Source: JAGMDK01 sp023128695 (GTDB lineage: Bacteria; Planctomycetota; Phycisphaerae; UBA1845; Fen-1342). From it: 15,221 bases of DNA. Below are positions 6,095 to 12,168 of this stretch, piece after piece. The notes beneath the pieces were generated by a model, which was not told the DNA's origin, searched no databases, and saw only the letters and a list, made by a program, of their open reading frames with translations. The position numbers were made by a program, and so were the translations under genes. Every line of letters starts with the position of its first letter. Position 1 is the first letter of the stretch. The stretch lies in assembly GCA_030628805.1 (NCBI GenBank), contig DAOVQG010000088.1, positions 1 through 15,221 of the forward strand. Direction: 5' to 3'.

Positions 6095-6209
6095 TGTAGC
6101 GGCCGGGCTCTGTACCGGCCGTGCGACGAGCCGCGGACTTCAGTCCGCGCGGGCTAAAGCCCGCGGCTCTTCAGTAAAATAGAGTAGCGGCCGGCCCCCG
6201 TGCCGGCCG
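6095..6209. repeat. Cluster of three palindromic repeats between iscU and iscA
   Basis: Three units follow each other. 6096-6121 is a GTAGCGGCCGGGCTCTG palindrome of the same type as in the composite elements at 12 kb and 15 kb. 6128-6169 is a 42-base palindrome, GAGCCGCGGACTTCAGTCCGC paired with its imperfect complement (18 of 21 positions). 6184-6209 holds CGGCCGGC and GCCGGCCG around a 6-base loop. They fill most of the 155-base gap inside the operon, so in the mRNA they would form strong hairpins between the scaffold gene and iscA. Confidence 0.75.
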
Positions 6210-6238
6210 AAATAAGCTTGAAACGGAGAACTGAACAT

Positions 6239-6667
6239 ATGAGCGTAAACCCTGATGCCGATACGAACGCAACCAACACACCGCCAGCCCGCCAGCGGGC
6301 CGTGACGGCCTCGGAAGGACAGGGCGTCCGCCTGACCGAGTTGGCCGCCAAGAACGCCCGCGATTACATTCAGAAGATGGAGAACCCGGAAACCACCTAC
6401 CTCTACTTCGGCGTCAAGGGCGGCGGGTGCAGCGGTCTGTCATACGTCCTCGACCTGCGCGACGAGCGCAGCGTCCCCATCGCTGAAATGGATGAGGTGT
6501 TCGAGTCCCAGGGCGTCGTGATAGTCTGCGACTTCAAGAGCTACGAGGTTGGCAACCTCGGCGGCACGACGATTGACTTCGAGGAGGGCCTGGTGGGCAA
6601 GGGCTTCACGTTCCATAATCCCAATGCCAAGCGCAGTTGCGGCTGCGGCGCCAGCTACTCGGCATGA
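6239..6667 (+). CDS. iscA: A-type Fe-S carrier protein IscA
   Basis: The 142-aa A-type carrier takes or delivers Fe-S clusters after IscU. The conserved three-cysteine pattern is present: GGGCSGLSYVLDL near residues 62-74, and SCGCGASYSA at the C terminus (C-G-C). VRLTELAAKNARDYIQ (residues 30-45) is the usual domain start. The first 29 residues (MSVNPDADTNATNTPPARQR and following) are a low-complexity extension not found in most IscA proteins; the first ATG at 6239 has a GGAG (6225-6228) 10 bases upstream. A shorter start would remove the extension but shows no better signal. The stop overlaps hscB by 4 bases (ATGA). HesB/ErpA-type naming is possible because these families are hard to tell apart. 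Confidence 0.9.
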   Translation: MSVNPDADTNATNTPPARQRAVTASEGQGVRLTELAAKNARDYIQKMENPETTYLYFGVKGGGCSGLSYVLDLRDERSVPIAEMDEVFESQGVVIVCDFKSYEVGNLGGTTIDFEEGLVGKGFTFHNPNAKRSCGCGASYSA

Positions 6668-7272
6668 CGGCGGAAGCCGACAAATCGAAGCAGGCCGTGA
6701 CGGTCAAGTGTGCCTCCTGCAACGGGCCGATGAGCTCGCCGGCCTTCTGCGACCACTGCCGCAATCTCTATCCCGCCGACGGCCTCAGCCACTTCGAGTT
6801 GCTCGGCTTCGAGCCAAGCTACGACATCGACAACCAGGCCCTCCGACAGAAATACCTCCAGGTCTCCCGCGGCGTACACCCCGATCACCACGGCGAGAGT
6901 GGCTCGTCGCTCAGCCTACGCCTCAGCGCCCAACTGAACGAGGCCAACCGCATCCTGTCCGATCCAGTGCTGCGGGCCGAGTACCTGCTCGAGCTGCTGG
7001 GCGGCCCTTCCGCGGCCCAGGACCGAAGCGTGCCCCCGGAGGTTTTATCCACCACGCTCATGCTGCGGGAGGAGATTCAAGAGGCCGGTGTCACCGGGGA
7101 TAACGCCGTGCTCAACGATTGCCGCACCCGCGTGCGGGAATGCCTCGCGGTTCTCCTGGCGACCATAAGCGACCTTGCTGTACAATTGCCCGGCGATGAC
7201 GACTTGCGTAGCGAACTCCGCACAGCGCTCAATTCCGTCAAGTACTACCAGCGACTCTTTGATGTACTCTAG
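6664..7272 (+). CDS. hscB: J-domain co-chaperone HscB
   Basis: This 202-aa co-chaperone brings IscU to HscA and stimulates its ATPase. The J domain runs from about residue 41 (LSHFELLGFEPSYDIDNQAL) with the essential HPD at 72-74 (GVHPDHHGES). A C-terminal helical part binds IscU. Residues 14-36 carry two CxxC pairs, C16/C19 and C29/C32 (KCASCNGPMSSPAFCDHC), a probable zinc-binding module that E. coli HscB lacks but which is known at the N terminus of eukaryotic HSC20. The ATG at 6664 overlaps the iscA stop, as in other coupled pairs in this operon; an upstream in-frame start at 6637 lies inside iscA and is not needed. The gap to hscA (177 bases) is filled by a repeat. Confidence 0.9.
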   Translation: MTAEADKSKQAVTVKCASCNGPMSSPAFCDHCRNLYPADGLSHFELLGFEPSYDIDNQALRQKYLQVSRGVHPDHHGESGSSLSLRLSAQLNEANRILSDPVLRAEYLLELLGGPSAAQDRSVPPEVLSTTLMLREEIQEAGVTGDNAVLNDCRTRVRECLAVLLATISDLAVQLPGDDDLRSELRTALNSVKYYQRLFDVL

Positions 7273-7311
7273 TATTGTGTCACACCTCATTTTTCAGGCA
7301 AAGCGTTGGCC

Positions 7312-7385
7312 GTGTGCCACTGCTCTTGAGCAGTGCCCAGGCGACCGCCTGTCAGAAAAGACACTGCTCAAGAGCAGTGGCACAC
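7312..7385. repeat. Long perfect inverted repeat (copy A)
   Basis: The 24-base arms at 7312-7335 and 7362-7385 are perfect reverse complements. Each arm begins or ends with GTGTGCCACTGCTCTTGAGC and its complement, and each arm is itself a small hairpin (CACTGCTC, TT, GAGCAGTG). The 26-base centre differs from that of copy B at 15119-15202. It lies between hscB and hscA inside the operon. Confidence 0.85.
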
Positions 7386-7396
7386 ACACGTTGTTC

Positions 7397-7421
7397 ACTC
7401 ACGACCGACATGGCCGTGAGT
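7397..7421. promoter_or_regulatory. Short inverted repeat upstream of hscA
   Basis: ACTCACG (7397-7403) and CGTGAGT (7415-7421) are perfect 7-base complements around an 11-base centre, 28 bases before the hscA ATG. It could be an operator or a leader hairpin, and no function can be assigned from sequence. No clear promoter hexamers were found beside it. Confidence 0.3.
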
Positions 7422-7449
7422 ACAAGTCGACTCTCCCGAAAGTTTTGGT

Positions 7450-9534
7450 ATGAGGGAACACCAGGCTCAGATGAACGACAGCGAAATCATCGTCGGCATC
7501 GACCTCGGCACGACCTTCTCACTCGTGGCATACGTGGATGAAAGCGGGCCCCACATCGTGCGCGATGAGCATGGCGACGGCCGCTTCCCATCCGTGATCG
7601 GCGTCGCTCTGTCCACCGACAACGAAAAGCCGCGTGTCACGATCGGCTGGCCCGCCCGCGACCGTGCCGTGGAAAATGCCCGCGCGACGGTCTACTCGGT
7701 GAAACGCCTGATTGGGAAGGGTCTGGATGACATCCGCGAAGAGTTGCTGTTCCTGGCGTACGCCGTCAAGGCTGGGCCGCGTGATACGGTCCAGGTCGAG
7801 ATCGAGGGTCGCCGTTATACGCCGGAGGAAATTTCGTCGGTGATTCTACGTGCTCTCCGTGAGCGGGCTGAGAAGCACCTGGGCCGTCCGGTCCGTAAGG
7901 CGGTGATCACGGTTCCGGCGTATTTCGACGATGCTCAACGGCAAGCGACGCGTGACGCCGGCCAGGCCGCGGGGCTCGATGTATTGCGAATCGTCAACGA
8001 GCCGACGGCCGCCGCTCTTGCATACGGGATCGGTGCTCGGGAGCAAGGCGAGCAGGAATCGCGGCCCGCCTCTCCGGGACACTTCGCCCTGCCCATGGCA
8101 CGGTGTGCGACCACGGATACCGGCGGCACCGACGGTGGCTCGGGGCAGATCGTCGCCGTGTATGACCTCGGCGGCGGCACCTTCGATATCTCCATCCTGC
8201 GGCTCGAGGACGGCGTGTTTCAGGTTCTCAGCACCGCCGGCGACACGCACCTCGGCGGCGACGACTTCGACCGCACCATCATCAAACTCGTCACCCGCGA
8301 GGTCGCGGAAAGCTTCGGCGTCTCGATCGAGGCCCCGGCAACGAAACAAGCCCTCCGCACGCTCGCCGAAGCCGTCAAGATCCGCCTCGGCGAGCAGGGG
8401 GTGAGCGTCAACATAGTGGGTGGGGCGGGCCTCCGTGCCCGCCAGTACGGTCCGCTGGCGGCCGCGGAGGGCCGCCCCACCGGTTTGCCCACTTTCCTGA
8501 CGCCCACCCGCGAGCAGGAGCAGGCCAATATCGAGCTCGATCTGGGACAGGGCCGCGTCTATCGCCGAACGATTACGCGCGCCGAGTTCGAAGAGCTGAT
8601 TACGCCGCTGGTGGAGCGGACGCTGTCGCATTGCCAACAGGCTCTTCGTGACGCCGGCCTGGGCACCAACGATATCCAGCAGGCGATTCTGGTCGGCGGC
8701 TCGACTCGCATACCGCTGGTGCGTCGGCGGGTGGCAGAGTTTTTTGGTCGGCCGCCATACACGGCGCTGAATCCGGACGAGGTCGTCGCGGTCGGGGCCG
8801 CGATTCAGGCTTCCATTCTGAGCGGCAGGCTTGCGGACATGCTGCTGCTCGACGTCACGCCGCTCTCGCTGGGTCTGGAAACGATGGGCGGCGCGACGGG
8901 CAAGCTGATCCTGCGGAACACGACGATCCCCTGCCGGGCGACCGAGATGTTCACCACCTTTGTCGACGGCCAGACCGCGATCAAGCTGAATGTCTTGCAG
9001 GGCGAGCGCGAGTTGGCCGCCGACTGCCGATCGCTGGGCGAGTTCGAGCTGCGCGGCATTCCGCCGCTACCCGCGGGCCTGCCCAAGGTCGAGGTCGAGT
9101 TTCTGCTGGATGCCAACGGGATTCTGAACGTCTCGGCCACCGAGCAGCGGAGCGGCACGCAAGCCGGCATCCAGATCGTGCCCAGCCACGGCCTGACCCG
9201 CGCGGAGGTCGAACGCATCACCCGCGAGAGCATCGAGTTCGCCCAGGCCGACATCGACGCCCATCGGCGGATCGATCTGATCAACCAGGTTGAATTCGAC
9301 ACGCACAAGACGCGCCAGATGCTCGCCAAGGTCGGCGATCAGCTCGATCCGGCCCAGCGCGAACGGATCGAACGCGACCTGGCCGCCCTCCAGAAACTCG
9401 CGCGGAAAACAGACGATCTCGACGCATTGCACCAGGCCCTCACCGCCTTCGGCCACAGCACCCTGCACCTGGCTGAAATCGGCATTCGCGACGCACTCGT
9501 CCGCGAGCAGGACGGTTCCGCCGACAAATCATGA
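7450..9534 (+). CDS. hscA: Hsp70-family Fe-S chaperone HscA, with insertions
   Basis: This 694-aa Hsp70 works with HscB to move clusters from IscU, binding its LPPVK motif. The N-terminal ATPase domain shows VGIDLGTTFSLVAYV (from about 15), VYDLGGGTFDISIL (237-250) and ILVGGSTRIPLVRR (near 413). The substrate domain has LLLDVTPLSLGLETMGG (near 464) and a helical C terminus. It is longer than E. coli HscA (616 aa) for two reasons: an extra segment of about 37 residues at 195-232, between YGIG and IVAVYDLG, and a repeat-derived insert at about 324-344 that falls in the ATPase domain. Start ATG 7450 is taken, but 7471 (MNDSEIIVGIDLG) is equally possible because neither has a strong ribosome binding site. 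The stop overlaps lpxK by 4 bases. DnaK itself is less likely given the isc neighbours. Confidence 0.9.
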   Translation: MREHQAQMNDSEIIVGIDLGTTFSLVAYVDESGPHIVRDEHGDGRFPSVIGVALSTDNEKPRVTIGWPARDRAVENARATVYSVKRLIGKGLDDIREELLFLAYAVKAGPRDTVQVEIEGRRYTPEEISSVILRALRERAEKHLGRPVRKAVITVPAYFDDAQRQATRDAGQAAGLDVLRIVNEPTAAALAYGIGAREQGEQESRPASPGHFALPMARCATTDTGGTDGGSGQIVAVYDLGGGTFDISILRLEDGVFQVLSTAGDTHLGGDDFDRTIIKLVTREVAESFGVSIEAPATKQALRTLAEAVKIRLGEQGVSVNIVGGAGLRARQYGPLAAAEGRPTGLPTFLTPTREQEQANIELDLGQGRVYRRTITRAEFEELITPLVERTLSHCQQALRDAGLGTNDIQQAILVGGSTRIPLVRRRVAEFFGRPPYTALNPDEVVAVGAAIQASILSGRLADMLLLDVTPLSLGLETMGGATGKLILRNTTIPCRATEMFTTFVDGQTAIKLNVLQGERELAADCRSLGEFELRGIPPLPAGLPKVEVEFLLDANGILNVSATEQRSGTQAGIQIVPSHGLTRAEVERITRESIEFAQADIDAHRRIDLINQVEFDTHKTRQMLAKVGDQLDPAQRERIERDLAALQKLARKTDDLDALHQALTAFGHSTLHLAEIGIRDALVREQDGSADKS
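8420..8480. repeat. In-frame palindromic repeat inside hscA
   Basis: Arms at 8420-8445 and 8455-8480 (26 bases each, 9-base loop) are reverse complements at 23 of 26 positions. The left arm starts GTGGGGCGGGCCTCCGTGCC and matches the intergenic repeat at 3113 at 23 of 26 positions. It encodes VGGAGLRARQYGPLAAAEGR within HscA without breaking the frame. Confidence 0.85.
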
Positions 9535-10625
9535 ATGATGTTGCCGTAAGTTTGAGTCTTCTGCGCCGGCTGCTGTGGCCGCTCGCCGCCCTCTACAGGG
9601 GCGTGATCGGGGTTCGCAATCTCTATTACGATCACGTTTCGTCCGCCGTGTGCCGCGCGGGAATCCCGGTTATCAGCGTCGGCAACCTGACGGTCGGCGG
9701 AACCGGCAAAACGCCGCTGGTCATCGAGCTCGTTCGCCGCCTCCAGACCTCCGGGCACCGGCCGGCCATCCTGACACGCGGGTACAAGGGGGAGCCGAAC
9801 GCAACGACGGATGAGGTCACGCCCCCACGTTCCCACGTTCCCACGTTCCCACGCTACAAGGGGGAGCCGAACGCAACGGCGGATGAGGTCCTTGAGTTCC
9901 AGGACGCAGTGCCGGACGTGCCGGTGGTCGTCAACCCGGATCGAGTGGCGGGGGCGGCCGCGGCGCGGCGTGAGCACGATGCGGATTGTCTCGTGCTCGA
10001 TGACGGGTTTCAGCATCGTCGCCTGGCGCGCGACCTGGACATCGTCTTGATCGATGCCCTGCAACCCTGGGGCGGCGGCGGTCTGCTTCCCGTTGGTCGC
10101 TTGCGCGAACCACTGAGCAGCCTGCGGCGAGCCGACCTGTTCGTCATCACGCGGAGCAACCAAGCGGACCCGGCGACGGTGGAGATGATCGCCGCCGAGT
10201 TGCATCGGCATGGGGCAGATAAACCGATTGTCCTGGCCGATGTTGAAGCCGATGCGCTCGTCGGCCGCACTGGTCGCCGCACGCCGCCGGGCGAGCTTGT
10301 CGAACACCGGGTGCTGGCGGTATCCGGGATCGGCAATCCGCGCACGTTCGAGAAGCTGGTTTCGTCGCTGGCGGGCGCGTGCGTGCCCATCGTTTTCGCG
10401 GATCATTACCGCTATTCAGCGTCGGACGTGGAGGCAATCCAAGCGGCCGCGCGACGGGCGAACGCCGATATGGTGGTGACAACGCGGAAGGATTGGGTCA
10501 AACTGGCGCCGTTGTGGCCGGACGGCGCGCCGGAACTGGCGCGTCTCGACGTGCGTCTGGTGTTGCGAGGAGAAGTCGAGGACTTTGACGCCCGGTTGCA
10601 TCAGGCCCTGGAGAGCCACCGTTGA
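9531..10625 (+). CDS. lpxK: Tetraacyldisaccharide 4'-kinase LpxK
   Basis: This 364-aa enzyme phosphorylates the 4' position of the lipid A precursor at the inner membrane, the sixth step of the Raetz pathway. The Walker A motif is GGTGKT at residues 56-61 (VISVGNLTVGGTGKTPLV). DDGFQHRRLARDLDIVLID and the C-terminal VTTRKDWVKL are also typical. An N-terminal hydrophobic helix (RRLLWPLAALYRGVIGVRNL, 12-31) anchors such enzymes. After RGYKG the sequence carries a 24-codon duplication around an octamer tract (9783-9890). Its ATG overlaps the hscA stop and the next gene overlaps its own stop by 4 bases, so it is translated from the same operon. Its presence implies an outer membrane with lipid A-type LPS. 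Confidence 0.93.
   Translation: MNDVAVSLSLLRRLLWPLAALYRGVIGVRNLYYDHVSSAVCRAGIPVISVGNLTVGGTGKTPLVIELVRRLQTSGHRPAILTRGYKGEPNATTDEVTPPRSHVPTFPRYKGEPNATADEVLEFQDAVPDVPVVVNPDRVAGAAAARREHDADCLVLDDGFQHRRLARDLDIVLIDALQPWGGGGLLPVGRLREPLSSLRRADLFVITRSNQADPATVEMIAAELHRHGADKPIVLADVEADALVGRTGRRTPPGELVEHRVLAVSGIGNPRTFEKLVSSLAGACVPIVFADHYRYSASDVEAIQAAARRANADMVVTTRKDWVKLAPLWPDGAPELARLDVRLVLRGEVEDFDARLHQALESHR
9783..9890 (+). repeat. 72-nt in-frame duplication with octamer tract in lpxK
   Basis: The 36-base segments at 9783-9818 and 9855-9890 differ at one base and both encode YKGEPNAT-x-DEV. The 36 bases between them contain almost four copies of CCCACGTT (9824-9854). The offset is 72 bases, exactly 24 codons, so the frame is kept. 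Confidence 0.9.
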
Positions 10626-11605
10626 GCGAGCCGGACAATAGCGAAACACGTCTCCCGCGGTTGGATTGGTCGCGGATCCGCATGAAATCACGCGGCGAGC
10701 GGGCTCACAAGGTCGCCGTTTCGGCCCTCGGCCGGACGCCGCCGACCGGTTGCTCGTTCCGCGACTGGCTGGCGAGCCTGCCGGAATTCCTCGGGGCGCG
10801 CGAACTGCGTAAAACGGTAGACGCGATCGTCGCGGCTCGCCGGGCCGATCGGCCGGTCGTGTTCGGCTTCGGCGGCCATGTCGTCAAGACGGGCTGTTCG
10901 CCGCTGGTAATCGACCTGATCAACCGCGGGATCGTGACGGCCCTGGCCACGAACGGCTCCGGCCCGATTCACGACCTGGAACTCGCCGAGACAGGGGCCA
11001 CCAGTGAGGAAGTCGCGGAGACGATCCGCGACGGCACTTTCGGCATGGTCCACGAGACCTGCGAGCGGATGAACGCCGCGGCGCGCGAAGGGGCCAAACA
11101 TGGCGGCCTCGGCCGTGCGCTGGGCAAGCTGCTCGCCGAGGGCGACGCCCCGTACAAGGACCTGAGCCTCTTCGTCGCCGCTTGGCGGGCAAAGATTCCG
11201 GCGACCGTGCACGTGGCGGTCGGAACGGACACGGTCCACATGCACCCAGAGGCGGATGGGGCCGCGATCGGGGCTGCGAGCATGGCCGATTTCCGCACGA
11301 TTTGCGCCGTCGTCGCCGACCTGGGAGCAGTATCGGAGGGCGAGGCCGGCGGCGTCTGGCTCAATTTCGGCTCGGCGGTCATCCTCCCCGAAGTTTTTCT
11401 CAAAGCGGTCGCGGTCGCGCGGAACCTCGGCCACCCCCTCCACGGCATGCACACCGCCAACTTCGATATGCTGCGGCACTACCGGCCCACGCAGAACGTC
11501 GTCATACGCCCGGTCGAACCCGGCTGCGGACATGCGGTCATCGGACACCACGAGATCATGCTGCCGCTGCTGCGACAAGCCGTCATTGAAGCCTTGGAAG
11601 CGTGA
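10622..11605 (+). CDS. Deoxyhypusine synthase-like protein of unknown role
   Basis: The 327-aa protein resembles the bacterial deoxyhypusine-synthase-like family (GSU2085-type): VVFGFGGHVVKTGCSPLVID (79-98), ATNGSGPIHDLELAETGATS (106-125), then FGMVHETCERMNAAAREGAK, TVHVAVGTDTVHMHP and HGMHTANFDM. In eukaryotes and archaea deoxyhypusine synthase modifies eIF5A, which bacteria lack, so the substrate here is unknown. It starts with TTG at 10622 overlapping the lpxK TGA (TTGA); an ATG at 10682 would also be in frame, but residues upstream (RLDWSRIRMKSRGER) look like the family's N-terminal part. The start overlap points to one transcript with lpxK. I recognise the family but not its function; a link with lipid A or cell-envelope metabolism is inference from location. 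Confidence 0.75.
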   Translation: MSEPDNSETRLPRLDWSRIRMKSRGERAHKVAVSALGRTPPTGCSFRDWLASLPEFLGARELRKTVDAIVAARRADRPVVFGFGGHVVKTGCSPLVIDLINRGIVTALATNGSGPIHDLELAETGATSEEVAETIRDGTFGMVHETCERMNAAAREGAKHGGLGRALGKLLAEGDAPYKDLSLFVAAWRAKIPATVHVAVGTDTVHMHPEADGAAIGAASMADFRTICAVVADLGAVSEGEAGGVWLNFGSAVILPEVFLKAVAVARNLGHPLHGMHTANFDMLRHYRPTQNVVIRPVEPGCGHAVIGHHEIMLPLLRQAVIEALEA

Positions 11606-11611
11606 GGGCGG

Positions 11612-11998
11612 ATGATGGAACGTGAATTGAGCGAGAGTACGTTGGAGCGCCAGGCTGACGCCGAACAGTCCACCCCGGAAACACCCACCCCGACCGAATC
11701 GGCGTGGCCGCAAGACCCCGCGGAGCTACAAGCCTCGCTACGGCGAATCGAGCGCGTGTTGGAGGAAATCCACGACCGCTTCGAGACCATTACTCGCGAG
11801 CGCCGCCACCACGAGTTCTCGCCCGCGCGTTTGATTGGGGCCATCCTCCAAGCGCTCGTGCTCGGCTTCGTCATCGCCGCCTTGGCGAACTGGGCCTACG
11901 GCGCAAAAGAAGGCCCGCTGCTCGTGAAGCTGGCCTTCGCGGCCGTCTTTCAACTCGGCGCCCTGACGGCCTTCATGCTATCCCGTGAAAAGAGCTGA
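11612..11998 (+). CDS. Small membrane protein with coiled coil
   Basis: I do not recognise a named family. This 128-aa protein has an acidic, Thr/Pro-rich N-terminal stretch (residues 1-35), a probable coiled coil at about 37-66 (AELQASLRRIERVLEEIHDR), and two hydrophobic segments at about 74-96 (LIGAILQALVLGFVIAAL) and 103-123 (LLVKLAFAAVFQLGALTAFM). Such a layout suggests a small inner membrane protein with its coiled coil in the cytoplasm. ATG codons at 11612 and 11615 are both possible, after a GAGG at 11604-11607. It lies 6 bases after the deoxyhypusine-synthase-like gene, so it is the last visible gene of the operon. Function unknown. Confidence 0.7.
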   Translation: MMERELSESTLERQADAEQSTPETPTPTESAWPQDPAELQASLRRIERVLEEIHDRFETITRERRHHEFSPARLIGAILQALVLGFVIAALANWAYGAKEGPLLVKLAFAAVFQLGALTAFMLSREKS

Positions 11999-12022
11999 GT
12001 GACTCTCTCCGGTGCGCTTTAG

Positions 12023-12160
12023 CAGTCCGCCGCAAAAGTCGGCGTCGGCCGGAAAATGTAGCAGCCGGGCTCTGTCCCGGCCGTAGAACCCGGAGATACG
12101 CTCTTCCAAGACGACGTCCGGGACGGAGCCCGGACGCTACATGACTTTTGCGGTATACTG
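12023..12160. repeat. Composite nested palindromic element (copy 1)
   Basis: Outer arms CAGTCCGCCGCAAAAGTC (12023-12040) and GACTTTTGCGGTATACTG (12143-12160) are complementary at 15 of 18 positions. Inner arms at 12058-12083 (GTAGCAGCCGGGCTCTGTCC...) and 12116-12140 also pair. The same architecture and nearly the same length occur at 14935-15071. The right arm ends 8 bases before the wecA ATG. Confidence 0.85.
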
Positions 12161-12168
12161 TTCGCTGC

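Noticed and set aside
9339..10406. A 355-aa minus-strand open frame opposite hscA and lpxK
   Set aside because: It covers the ends of two well-identified genes and has no recognisable domain.
10688..11713. A 341-aa minus-strand open frame opposite the deoxyhypusine-synthase-like gene
   Set aside because: It is a shadow of the conserved plus-strand gene and shows no family pattern.
12148..12168. TTG at 12148 as the wecA start
   Set aside because: It lies in the repeat arm and adds residues not typical for the family; the ATG at 12169 starts the hydrophobic N terminus directly.
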